Assembly: GCA_013151235.1 (NCBI GenBank) | Contig: JAADIO010000032.1 | Location: 1-64,000 of the forward strand | Length of the DNA: 64,000 bases | From: Deltaproteobacteria bacterium | GTDB lineage: Bacteria; CG2-30-53-67 | Direction: 5' to 3' | In this document: positions 26,283-34,448 of the stretch, piece after piece | Numbering within the stretch: the stretch's first letter is position 1 | Layout of the letters: the number at the start of each line of letters is the position of its first letter | Position numbers and translations under genes: made by a program | Notes under the pieces: generated by a model | What the model was told of the DNA's origin: nothing | The model's input: the letters and a program-made list of their open reading frames with translations, nothing else | Database searches by the model: none

Positions 26283-26311
26283 ATTATACTTCATTCGTGT
26301 TGTCGGGGAAA
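26283..26311 (-). promoter_or_regulatory. Putative sigma-70 promoter of the exopolysaccharide operon
   Basis: On the minus strand a perfect TATAAT occupies 26288-26283, with a weak -35 (TTTCCC, 26311-26306) 17 bases upstream. The predicted transcript would start near 26276 and have a leader of about 42 bases ending in AGAGGAG before the GTG at 26234. A TTGACA at 26275-26270 also occurs, but a -10 for it would leave no leader. The -35 overlaps the hairpin, so a bound protein could block this promoter. Confidence 0.5.
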
Positions 26312-26333
26312 ACCTTTTTTCAGGTTTTCCCCG
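26304..26333. repeat. Perfect 11-bp inverted repeat, possible operator
   Basis: CGGGGAAAACC and GGTTTTCCCCG flank an 8-base loop (TTTTTTCA). No T-run follows on either strand, so a terminator is unlikely. Its place in a divergent promoter region, overlapping the -35 of the minus-strand promoter, suits an operator. The arms resemble the GGGAAAA...TTTTCC palindromes at 10093 and 37159. Confidence 0.6.
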
Positions 26334-26556
26334 AATTAATATTCCGCCCGGGTAGGGGTTGTGCTCAAGTTTCCGGGTTGCTGAGCCGATAAGAGAGATA
26401 CTCAGTCGAAAAATGATGGAAGTCTATAGGAATCTTCACTGGAAATCTACGAAGTCAAGGGATCCTGCCCTATGGCTTCCGAACTCTTTCGGTTGTGCGG
26501 CAGGTCTAATAATCCCGGCTCATGATGGAGCCCGGGAAAATCAACGGAGGTGTACA

Positions 26557-27171
26557 ATGAAAAGATTGGGAAGAACATCAGGTTTTACCCTGATCGAGAT
26601 TATCGTGGTCATTGCCGTCATCGCGATCCTGGCGGCAATCATGACCCCCTCGATCATCAAAAATATCGATGATTCCAGAATCGCACGGGCCAAGAACGAT
26701 GTCCAGGTCCTGGGAGCGTCCGTTGCCGATTTCTACAAGGATACGGGAAAATGGCCGACCGATAATGACCCGAGCGCCGGGAACAGTAACTATCTTTATG
26801 TGTTGGAGACTGTCGGCGGGACCACCCCCAGTCACAGTGGAACGGATACCAACGGCTGGACCACATGGGGGGCCGCACGACGTGACACCTTTGAGAACCA
26901 GTTGGTTCTGAACGATCCGAAGGGAGGCGGCAATGCCTATCCGACGACCGGCGAGTTCCGATGGAAGGGACCCTATATTAACGAGATCAAGAGCGATCCG
27001 TGGGGGAACAAATACTACTGTAACGTAATCGGGCTCTGGTACGGCAGGGGCTACGAAGCCGTCTTTGTCCTTTCCGCCGGTCCCGACGGGGTCATCAATA
27101 CCGATGTAAAACAGCTTATTTCTTCCAGTCCGACGCTGGGGGGGGACGATATCGGTTTCCGAATAAAATGA
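26557..27171 (+). CDS. gspG: Type II secretion major pseudopilin (GspG-like)
   Basis: From the ATG at 26557 (GGAGG 6 bases upstream) the 204-residue protein has a type IV prepilin leader MKRLGRTSG, cleaved before FTLIEIIVVIAVIAILAAI with Glu at +5. The C-terminal part has KSDPWGNKYYCNV and VLSAGPDGVINT, the GspG features that include the calcium-binding loop. It is somewhat longer than typical GspG, with an insertion between residues about 75 and 125. It begins the secretion operon, and prepilin peptidase must come from elsewhere because no gspO is in the window. Confidence 0.88.
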   Translation: MKRLGRTSGFTLIEIIVVIAVIAILAAIMTPSIIKNIDDSRIARAKNDVQVLGASVADFYKDTGKWPTDNDPSAGNSNYLYVLETVGGTTPSHSGTDTNGWTTWGAARRDTFENQLVLNDPKGGGNAYPTTGEFRWKGPYINEIKSDPWGNKYYCNVIGLWYGRGYEAVFVLSAGPDGVINTDVKQLISSSPTLGGDDIGFRIK

Positions 27172-27262
27172 TGTGATCGTTTCATGAGGATAAGCTGTTC
27201 CTGCTGACCATTGCACCGGGTCCGATTTTTACCATCGGTCACGGGATGAAAGGTTCCTTCTG

Positions 27263-28933
27263 ATGCCGGTAAGTACACCTCCGAAAACCCGTCCTTTAGG
27301 GGAACGTCTGATTGATGCGGGGCTTTTAACCTCCGAGCAGCTTCGCATCGCGCTGAAGGAACAGAAACGAACGAAAGAGATGCTGGGCCGGATCCTGGTC
27401 CGGCTGGGATTTACCACACAGGAGCAGATCGAGGCGGCCCTGGCGCAGGAGTCGGGGACCGTTCAGAAAAATCTCGAATTTGTCGAGATTGATCTTGATG
27501 CCGTCAAACTGATCAATGAGGAGACGGCCCGGAAATACAAACTGATTCCGGTCTCCCGGGAGGGAGAGGTGCTGACGGTTGCCATGGTCGACACCTTTGA
27601 CGTGGTGGCCATTGACGAAGTCCAGAACGAGTCAGGTCTTGATGTGAACGTGATTGCCGCCTCGGAGAAGGATGTCCTGGAGGCGATCAACAAGTATTGC
27701 GGATTTTCCGGGTCCATCGATGAAGTGGTCGATCAGGCCCTTGCCGAGGGGCTGGGGCGTGATCGGGCCGACCAGGAGGCCCAGGAGGCTCCGATCATCC
27801 GCCTGGTCAATCAGTTGATCCTTCGCGGGATTAATGAAGCGGCAACGGATATTCACTTCGAACCGGACGAAAAGGTCCTGCGGATTCGTTACCGTCTGGA
27901 CGGGGCCTTGCAGCAGGGGTTTCTCCTGCCCAAGCAGTTGCAGCCTTCGGTCATTGCCCGGATCAAAATCCTGGCCGACCTGAACATTGCTGAATCGCGC
28001 ATCCCCCAGGACGGCAAGATCCGTTTTCAAATCGGGAAGAAAGATATCGATCTCCGTGTTTCCACCCTTCCGACCATTTACGGGGAGAACGTGGTGATGC
28101 GGATTCTCGACAAGTCAAAGGTCCTTCTGGGGCTGGAGGACCTCGGTTTTTCCCCGCAGAATCTCGAGATTTTCACCGAGATGATTCAGCGCCCTCACGG
28201 GATCATTCTCGTCACCGGGCCCACCGGATCGGGCAAGACGACGACGCTCTACACGGCTCTTTCCCATATCAACTCTCTGGACAAGAAGATCTGCACCCTG
28301 GAGGATCCTGTGGAATATCAGCTCTCGGTGATTCGTCAGACCCAGATTAATGAAGAGATCGGTATGACCTTTGCCGCCGGTCTGCGCTCCTTGTTACGAC
28401 AGGACCCCGATGTGATTCTTGTGGGAGAGATGCGGGATACGGAAACCGCGGAGATGGCCATCCGGGCGGCCCTGACCGGACACCTGGTCTTTTCCACCCT
28501 TCATACCAACGATGCCGCCGGCGCTCTGCCGCGGTTGATCGATATGGGGCTGGACCCTTATCTCCTGGCCTCTTCCATCATCATGGTCCTGGCCCAGCGG
28601 CTGGTCCGAAAGATCTGCCCCGACTGCAAGGAGGCCTATACGGTCCCTGCCGAAGAACTGCGGGCTCTTGGACTGGCCGAGATGGAAGGGTTTTCCTTCT
28701 ACAGGGGGGCGGGCTGCGATAAGTGTAATCAGTCCGGCTATCGGGGGCGGGCGGCCATTTATGAACTTCTTCCGGTGGATCACACCGTTCATGATCTGAT
28801 TCTGCAAGGGGCTTCCTCCGTCGAGATTCAGAAATCTGCGATGTCACAGGGGATGACGACCATGCGGAACGACGGATTCAAAAAAGTAGTGGTCGGTTTG
28901 ACGACCCTCGACGAAGTGATGCGCCTGACGTAA
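27263..28933 (+). CDS. gspE: Type II secretion/type IV pilus assembly ATPase (GspE/PilB)
   Basis: The 556-residue ATPase has the N-terminal MshEN/T2SSE-N domain (LGERLIDAGLLTSEQLRIALKEQ), then Walker A GPTGSGKTTTLYTAL, the Asp box TLEDPVEYQL, Walker B VILVGEMRDTETAEMAIRAALTGH and a tetracysteine zinc site (CPDCKEAY ... CDKCNQSGYRGR). It powers pseudopilus growth from the cytoplasm. Full length, with all nucleotide-binding motifs intact. It lies 91 bases after gspG and 16 bases before gspF. Confidence 0.95.
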   Translation: MPVSTPPKTRPLGERLIDAGLLTSEQLRIALKEQKRTKEMLGRILVRLGFTTQEQIEAALAQESGTVQKNLEFVEIDLDAVKLINEETARKYKLIPVSREGEVLTVAMVDTFDVVAIDEVQNESGLDVNVIAASEKDVLEAINKYCGFSGSIDEVVDQALAEGLGRDRADQEAQEAPIIRLVNQLILRGINEAATDIHFEPDEKVLRIRYRLDGALQQGFLLPKQLQPSVIARIKILADLNIAESRIPQDGKIRFQIGKKDIDLRVSTLPTIYGENVVMRILDKSKVLLGLEDLGFSPQNLEIFTEMIQRPHGIILVTGPTGSGKTTTLYTALSHINSLDKKICTLEDPVEYQLSVIRQTQINEEIGMTFAAGLRSLLRQDPDVILVGEMRDTETAEMAIRAALTGHLVFSTLHTNDAAGALPRLIDMGLDPYLLASSIIMVLAQRLVRKICPDCKEAYTVPAEELRALGLAEMEGFSFYRGAGCDKCNQSGYRGRAAIYELLPVDHTVHDLILQGASSVEIQKSAMSQGMTTMRNDGFKKVVVGLTTLDEVMRLT

Positions 28934-28949
28934 TTCCCGGGGACAGGCA

Positions 28950-30149
28950 ATGCCCGAATATACCTATAAAGCGAGAAATACGGAAGGCAAACTGATCAAC
29001 GGTGTGATGGCTGCGGTCAACCCGGAGGATCTCTATGCAAAGCTGTCCGGGATCGGCTGTTATCCCACCGGTTTCGAGATCCGGAAGAATGTCTCCCTCG
29101 GGGTGAGGAAAAGGGTCTCACGGCGGGATCTGATTACTTTCACGGTTCATCTCGGAACCATCCTTGCCTCGGGGATCCCGATCCTCACCGGCCTGAAGGA
29201 CCTGCTGGAGCAGACCGAGGTCGGGTTTTTCCGTCAGGTCATTGAAGACATCCATCGGAATATCGAGGCCGGTCTTTCCCTCTCGGCCGCGATGGCGGAG
29301 TACCCGCAGGTCTTTTCCGAACTGTATGTGGCCATGGTTTCCGCCGGGGAGAGTACCGGGAAAATGGAGGAAACCTTCCAGAGTCTGACCTCCTATCTGG
29401 AGTGGCAGGAGGACCTGATGGGGCAGATCAAGCAGGCGACCCTTTATCCCATTGTTGTTTTCTGGGCCATCGTTGGGCTGGTGGCCCTGATCTTTACCGT
29501 GGTCCTGCCGAAATTTCTCGTTATCTTTGAAAAGAGCCATGTGGCGCTCCCCCTTCCGACCCGGATCATTATTTCGATCAGTCATTTCATGCTCCACTCC
29601 TGGCCGATGCTGCTGTGCGGGATCTTTCTCTTTTTCCTGGCGCTGCGCTTCATCAAAGGGATTCCCGCCACCCGGATCGCCTATGACCGGCTCAAATTGA
29701 TGATCCCAGTTTTCGGGGCCTTAAGTCACAAGATTATCCTGGCCCGGTTTGCGCATACCTTCAGTTCCCTGTACCGTTCCGGCGTCAATATTATTCATGT
29801 TCTGGAATTGATGGAGAAAACAACGGGCAACCGGGTTTTTGAAAGAGCGGTCGTGGAGATCCGCCAGAGGGTTCAGGAAGGACGGGGTGTTGCCGAGACG
29901 ATGCGGGAGACGGGGCTCTTTCCTCCCCTGTTCGTTCGGATGGTTTCCATCGGGGAAGAGACAGGAAGCCTTGATTTTACCCTGGAGAAACTGAGCGGTT
30001 TTTACGACCGTGAGGTTCCGATGACCGTTAAAAAGGTCTTCGGTATCATGGAACCGTTGATCATTGTGATTTTGGGGGGAATCGTGGGGACGGTGGCCAT
30101 GTCGGTTTTTCTGCCCCTCTACAAGATGATGAGTGTGGCCGGAGGTTAA
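28950..30149 (+). CDS. gspF: Type II secretion inner-membrane platform protein (GspF/PilC)
   Basis: The 399-residue protein starts MPEYTYKARNTEGKLINGVM and has the two repeated T2SSF domains (ITFTVHLGTILASGIPILTGLKDLLEQT; ILARFAHTFSSLYRSGVNIIHVLELM), each ending in membrane helices (ATLYPIVVFWAIVGLVALIFTVVLPKF; EPLIIVILGGIVGTVAMSVFLPLYKM). Normal GspF length. It anchors the ATPase and pseudopilins in the inner membrane. The stop is 3 bases from the next start, and its last codons carry that gene's GGAGG. Confidence 0.95.
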   Translation: MPEYTYKARNTEGKLINGVMAAVNPEDLYAKLSGIGCYPTGFEIRKNVSLGVRKRVSRRDLITFTVHLGTILASGIPILTGLKDLLEQTEVGFFRQVIEDIHRNIEAGLSLSAAMAEYPQVFSELYVAMVSAGESTGKMEETFQSLTSYLEWQEDLMGQIKQATLYPIVVFWAIVGLVALIFTVVLPKFLVIFEKSHVALPLPTRIIISISHFMLHSWPMLLCGIFLFFLALRFIKGIPATRIAYDRLKLMIPVFGALSHKIILARFAHTFSSLYRSGVNIIHVLELMEKTTGNRVFERAVVEIRQRVQEGRGVAETMRETGLFPPLFVRMVSIGEETGSLDFTLEKLSGFYDREVPMTVKKVFGIMEPLIIVILGGIVGTVAMSVFLPLYKMMSVAGG

Positions 30150-30152
30150 ACG

Positions 30153-31742
30153 GTGGTTTTTTTTTCATCCAGATTGGTTGTCGGCATGGAGATCAGCGGG
30201 AACGTCATTCGTCTGGCTCTGCTCCGGCGCTTGCGAAAAAAAGATTCTCTGGAGGGGCTGATTCGACTGGAAGCACCGTCCGACAATATCGAGGATGTCC
30301 GCCGGACGCTCACCGATGGTGTCCGCCGGAACGGTCTGACGGGAACGCCCGCAGCCATGATTCTCCAGGACCCCCGCATCCTGCACCGGGCTTTCGCCTT
30401 GCCGAAGATGTCGCAGAAAGAGATTGATGCTGTCGTTCCCTTTGAAGCACGAAAGGCCTTCGGGGTCAGGCGGGACTTCCGGATCGTTTACCATGTACAT
30501 ACCCGTTATCGGGAAGAAGGGGTCCCGAAGATTGAGGTCCTTGCCGCTGCGGTCCCGGGGGAGATCGTGCAGAATGCCCTCGATCTGATTCGGGCCGCCG
30601 ATCTGGTCCCGTACTATCTCATGTCCCTTCCATTTGTACAGTCGCAGCTACCTTCAGCCGCTCTGATCTCGGAAACGGAGGAGACGGTGGCTCATCTCCA
30701 TATCACCCGTATGGGGGTCGATCTGACGGTAACCCGGGGGGGGCATTTTCTCTTTTCCCGCTTGATCCGAAAGGAGATCGACTTTTCCCGATTTGATATG
30801 ACGCCGATGTCGGCGGAACCGGCCTCTTTTGAGAACGACGGCATGGAAATTCTCTCTATTGCCGAGGAGACGACCGGTGAAAAGGACGATCCTTTCGAAC
30901 GTCTCTGTACGGAAATCAATCGATCCTTCCTCTATGTCAAACAACAGAACAAGGAGTCCGTAAAGCGGATTCGGCTGACCGGGGAAGGAAAAAGATTCCC
31001 GAACCTGGTGGAGCAGTTGCAACATCACTTAAAACTTCCGCTGACCGTCCTTGAAAATTTGCCGGGGCTGGATCGGCCGGTCATCTGTACGCCGGCAGCG
31101 GGAGAGGAGGGGGAATACGATCTTTGCGTGGCGGTGGCCAAAACCCCCTCGATCTTTTCCACGGCCAATCTCCTGCCGGAAGAGGAGCAGCTTGAATGGA
31201 AAAAGCGATCCGCCCAACGGATTGCAAAGGTTGCCTACATGGTGACGTCGGTCCTGGTCCTGTTTCTTTATGTGCAGCTTTCCTATCATGTGTATCATGA
31301 TCAAGTGGAGGCACGGAGATTGCGGCAGGGATATGCCCGGGTGGATCACCGGTTTGAAGGGGTGCGCCGCACACTTCAGGTTCAATCCGACCGCCTGTTG
31401 AGGCGGGCGCTCTGCCGGGGACTCACTTCGGCATCCATTCCTCCGGAGGATGTTCTGGCGGCACTTGCCCTCTATGCGCCGGATACCGTTGTCCTGAAGC
31501 AGTTGGTGGTGCAAGGGGGAAGCCGACCCTTTTTCATGAGGCTGTCGGGAAGGATCGTCCTGCCCGATTATTCCGGTGGGGAGAAAGAACTGGATCACTT
31601 TTTGAATCAATGTAAAAAGACGGGTTTATTCAAGACCGTCCGGGGACGAATCGGTGCCGCTGCGGATCAGGGGGAATCGGGACGGGTACAAGTTGCCTCC
31701 GTCGGCCGGAGGCGGATCCCGATCGAAATCGAAGGAGAATGA
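30153..31742 (+). CDS. gspL: GspL-like protein (PilM-type actin fold joined to PilN-like membrane part)
   Basis: The 529-residue protein begins with an actin-like PilM/GspL cytoplasmic domain (VVGMEISGNVIRLALLRR, FALPKMSQKEIDAVVPFEARKAFG, IRLTGEGKRFPNLVEQL), then one membrane helix (AYMVTSVLVLFLYVQL, about residues 360-375), a coiled segment and a small periplasmic alpha/beta domain. That equals PilM fused to PilN, the GspL arrangement. The start is the GTG at 30153 with GGAGG 7 bases upstream. It should link the ATPase to the periplasmic assembly. Confidence 0.82.
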   Translation: MVFFSSRLVVGMEISGNVIRLALLRRLRKKDSLEGLIRLEAPSDNIEDVRRTLTDGVRRNGLTGTPAAMILQDPRILHRAFALPKMSQKEIDAVVPFEARKAFGVRRDFRIVYHVHTRYREEGVPKIEVLAAAVPGEIVQNALDLIRAADLVPYYLMSLPFVQSQLPSAALISETEETVAHLHITRMGVDLTVTRGGHFLFSRLIRKEIDFSRFDMTPMSAEPASFENDGMEILSIAEETTGEKDDPFERLCTEINRSFLYVKQQNKESVKRIRLTGEGKRFPNLVEQLQHHLKLPLTVLENLPGLDRPVICTPAAGEEGEYDLCVAVAKTPSIFSTANLLPEEEQLEWKKRSAQRIAKVAYMVTSVLVLFLYVQLSYHVYHDQVEARRLRQGYARVDHRFEGVRRTLQVQSDRLLRRALCRGLTSASIPPEDVLAALALYAPDTVVLKQLVVQGGSRPFFMRLSGRIVLPDYSGGEKELDHFLNQCKKTGLFKTVRGRIGAAADQGESGRVQVASVGRRRIPIEIEGE

Positions 31743-31746
31743 CCCC

Positions 31747-32379
31747 ATGGAACGACTCCCCGGGGTGAAACGATTTTTGAAGACCCACCAGAACTGGGTG
31801 CAGATGACCCTTCCAGGGCTGGTGATTGCGGGGCTGGTCCTGGTTCTGATCGTTCCGAAGGTCAGGCAGTGGTATGCCCTGCAGCAGGAGATTGGAAAGG
31901 TGGGCAGGCAAATGGAACGAGTCTCGATGGATTTGGCTTCTCTCCCGCCGGAGCGGCTTCAGCGCCTTGCCCGGGCCGATGCGGACGATCGGGAACGGCT
32001 GCCCGGCCGGGGTCGGTTCTACACCTACCTGGGGCACCTCCGGGAACTGGGCCGCTCCCTGGGGATTGATGAGATCACTTATTTTCGGGGTGCAGTGGAA
32101 CGGGTCGACATGGATGAGATTCTGGCTCGTTCGACCTTCAATGAGTTGCCCATCTCTCTGGATCCGGACTCGAATGTCTTGTATGGCATTCCCGTGAAGA
32201 TCCAGTTTCAGGCCCCCTACCGGACCCTCTATCGGTTTCTGAGGTCGCTCCGGGGAGGAAAACGGTTGACCGATATCCGGGAAGTGCGGGTCAAAAAAAA
32301 ATCCGGATCTCTTGCGGTGGAGATGAAGATGGAACTCTATTATCTTGTGAAAAATTCGGGAAGAAAAGATGCTGCGTAA
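31747..32379 (+). CDS. GspM/PilO-like inner-membrane protein
   Basis: The 210-residue protein has a short cytoplasmic start, one membrane helix (MTLPGLVIAGLVLVLIVP), a coiled-coil region (QQEIGKVGRQMERVSMDLASL) and a periplasmic ferredoxin-like domain ending in YRTLYRFLRSLRGGKRLTDIREVRV, which is typical of PilO. It starts at the ATG at 31747 just after the GspL stop, with GGAG upstream. By position and shape it pairs with the GspL-like protein. Sequence identity to either GspM or PilO cannot be settled by eye. Confidence 0.75.
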   Translation: MERLPGVKRFLKTHQNWVQMTLPGLVIAGLVLVLIVPKVRQWYALQQEIGKVGRQMERVSMDLASLPPERLQRLARADADDRERLPGRGRFYTYLGHLRELGRSLGIDEITYFRGAVERVDMDEILARSTFNELPISLDPDSNVLYGIPVKIQFQAPYRTLYRFLRSLRGGKRLTDIREVRVKKKSGSLAVEMKMELYYLVKNSGRKDAA

Positions 32380-32842
32380 CAAGGTCTTCTTCCTGCTCCT
32401 GATCGTGTCGGTGTTCTTCGCCGTTTACCGGAATTATACCTTTTTCCGCAAACGGTTCCATGCCATGACACCGTCGGCGATGGCCTCTCTGCCGGTTTCG
32501 CCGGATCGGGTGCCGGGGGAGAAGAAAGAAGACAAAGTCGATGGACTCTCCACCGCCGACCGGCTCCGGTTTGCGGCGGGCGCAGGCCGGGACCCTTTTG
32601 TCCTTCCTGGAGGAGAGACTTTCGCTGTGCCGCAAGTGTCGTCGAAAACGAACCGGTTGCCCCGCCTGAACGCTGTTCTGTGGAGCCGGGGACGTCGGGT
32701 TGCCTTGTTGGATGGGGAGATCCATCAGGAAGGGGAGAATATCTCCGGACACAGGATCCTCCGGATTGAGCCGGATCGGGTGATCCTGGCCGGTGGGGGA
32801 GGCGAGGTGATGATCGAGCTGAAAAAGGGGGAAACCCCCTGA
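32369..32842 (+). CDS. GspC/PilP-like periplasmic linker protein
   Basis: The 157-residue protein has an N-terminal signal anchor (RNKVFFLLLIVSVFFAVYRNY), a Ser/Pro-rich linker and a small beta domain with RDPFVLPGGE, LNAVLWSRGRRVALLDGEIHQEGENISGHRILRIEPDRVIL, which is the homology-region (HR) pattern of GspC and PilP that binds the secretin N-domains. It overlaps the previous gene by 11 bases and ends 19 bases before the secretin start. This fits a role joining the inner-membrane platform to the secretin. Confidence 0.75.
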   Translation: MLRNKVFFLLLIVSVFFAVYRNYTFFRKRFHAMTPSAMASLPVSPDRVPGEKKEDKVDGLSTADRLRFAAGAGRDPFVLPGGETFAVPQVSSKTNRLPRLNAVLWSRGRRVALLDGEIHQEGENISGHRILRIEPDRVILAGGGGEVMIELKKGETP

Positions 32843-32861
32843 ACACAAAGGAGGAAATCTT

Positions 32862-34448
32862 TTGAAAAATATCCGTATCATCCTGCCGGGGCTTTTGCTC
32901 CTCATCCTCTGGGGATGTGCCGCCGGGAGCAAGACGATCGCAAAGCCGGCGCTTCCGGAACAATATACGCCGAAACCTTCCGTGCAGTCGGCCCCTCCGG
33001 GGGCCGAGTATCTCCTCCCGCAGATGGCCGGAAAGGAGTCGATCAAGGGAATCGACGGAGAGCGGTTCTCCATCGCCGTGCAGGATACAAAGCTCAAGGA
33101 TGTTCTCATGGTTCTGGCCCGGGGCAGCCGTTATAATATGATCGTCGATCCCGCCATCAATGAATCCGTTACCATTGACCTGAAAAAGATGACCATGGGA
33201 GAGGCCCTGCAGGCGATTCTTTCTCCTCTGCACCTGCAGTACACGATTCGTGGGAACACGATTGAAGTTCTCCGCCCCCGAATGTCGACCCGCGTCTTCA
33301 CCCTGAATTATATTACCGCCAGCCGGACCGGTGAAACCGGGTTGATTGTCAGCAGCGGTGGGAGAGGCGGGGAAAAGAGCTCCGCCGGGGACTACGGTAC
33401 CGTAAAGTCGACGAACAAGGTGGACCTCTGGGCGGAGATCCGCAAAGGCCTGAACAGCATCCTTTTCGGTGGCGGCGGAGAGAATGGGAGTGGTCATCAG
33501 GAAGAGCGGCTGGTGATCAACGAGCATTCCGGGACCATTCTGGTCACGGCCCTGCCGGCGAAACTGATGGAGATCGCCGATTTTCTGGAGCGCGTCGAAG
33601 GATCGATCCAGCGGCAGGTAATGATCCAGGCCAAGATTATCGAAGTGACCCTTTCCGACGGATTCAAGGCGGGAATCGACTGGGCGGGGATTCCCAATTT
33701 GCGGGGCTCCTTCGTGGGGAACCTTACCTCGGGATTGGCTGCTGCACAACCCCTTCCCGCTTCCGTGGTACAGCATTTGAGTCCGGGTACCGGCAACTTC
33801 CAGATCGGCGCCACCAAGGGGGATATCTCCATTCTCCTCGACATGATCGCCACCCAGGGGAAGGTTCATGTCCTCTCCAGTCCGAGGATCTCGACCCTGA
33901 ACAACCAGAAGGCGATTATCAAGGCGGGGCGGGAGGACACCTTCTTCACCGTGAACAAGGAAACAAATACCGAGGGAGGCGTCCTGCAGGAAAATTTCAA
34001 TGTCGACCGGGAGGACTACACCATCGGCGTGGTCCTTGATGTGACGCCCCAGATCTCATCCGATGGGACGATCATCATGAATATTCATCCCAGCATCACC
34101 GATTTTGTTGAGGAAAAGACCTTCCCTCCGGGGGCTGTAGGGGTTGACATCTTGGCCAATGCGCCCGTTCTTGATGTCCGGGAAGTCGACACCATGGTCC
34201 GAGTCAAGGACGGCGAGACGATTGTGATTGCCGGTCTGATGCAGGAAAAGACCGAGGAATCGACGACGTCCGTTCCGGTCCTGGGGGATATCCCGGTGTT
34301 CGGAAAACTGTTCCGGCGGGTGGAGAAGAAAAAGGAAAACACGGAACTGGTGATCCTGTTGCAGCCGGTTGTTGCCGTCGGCAGAAGCCCGGAAGCTGTC
34401 TCCTTTTCCTCTGGTGGGACACCTCCTTTGACTCTGAGGCAACCATGA
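32862..34448 (+). CDS. gspD: Type II secretion secretin (GspD/PilQ family)
   Basis: The 528-residue outer-membrane channel protein starts at a TTG with AAAGGAGG upstream. The signal sequence ends in LLILWGC, a lipobox-like site with an unusual Trp before Gly-Cys19. N-terminal domains include a STN-like segment (FSIAVQDTKLKDVLMVLARG); the C-terminal secretin domain has IQRQVMIQAKIIEVTLSDGFKAGIDW, VHVLSSPRISTLNNQKAIIKAG and TMVRVKDGETIVIAGLMQEK ... VPVLGDIPVFGKLFRR. It is short for a GspD, with fewer N-domains. It overlaps the TPR gene by 4 bases (ATGA). Confidence 0.93.
   Translation: MKNIRIILPGLLLLILWGCAAGSKTIAKPALPEQYTPKPSVQSAPPGAEYLLPQMAGKESIKGIDGERFSIAVQDTKLKDVLMVLARGSRYNMIVDPAINESVTIDLKKMTMGEALQAILSPLHLQYTIRGNTIEVLRPRMSTRVFTLNYITASRTGETGLIVSSGGRGGEKSSAGDYGTVKSTNKVDLWAEIRKGLNSILFGGGGENGSGHQEERLVINEHSGTILVTALPAKLMEIADFLERVEGSIQRQVMIQAKIIEVTLSDGFKAGIDWAGIPNLRGSFVGNLTSGLAAAQPLPASVVQHLSPGTGNFQIGATKGDISILLDMIATQGKVHVLSSPRISTLNNQKAIIKAGREDTFFTVNKETNTEGGVLQENFNVDREDYTIGVVLDVTPQISSDGTIIMNIHPSITDFVEEKTFPPGAVGVDILANAPVLDVREVDTMVRVKDGETIVIAGLMQEKTEESTTSVPVLGDIPVFGKLFRRVEKKKENTELVILLQPVVAVGRSPEAVSFSSGGTPPLTLRQP

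Larger units (their letters stand above)
26235..26556. other. Divergent intergenic region between exopolysaccharide and secretion operons
   Basis: These 322 bases separate the epimerase (minus) from the pseudopilin gene (plus). They hold a TATAAT element for the minus strand, an 11-bp perfect inverted repeat at 26304-26333 and, at the right edge, the pseudopilin ribosome-binding site CGGAGG. A 66-residue open frame that extends the pseudopilin upstream is not credible as coding. I see no clear promoter for the plus strand. Confidence 0.6.

Noticed and set aside
26346-26372. Sigma-54 promoter before the pseudopilin gene
   Set aside because: A GG-N10-GC spacing can be found, but the -24 element (GGTAG) departs too far from TGGCA.
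32340-33869. Long minus-strand open frame opposite the GspC-like and secretin genes
   Set aside because: The plus strand encodes clear GspC and GspD proteins here, and the minus-strand product is low-complexity and Arg/Pro-rich.
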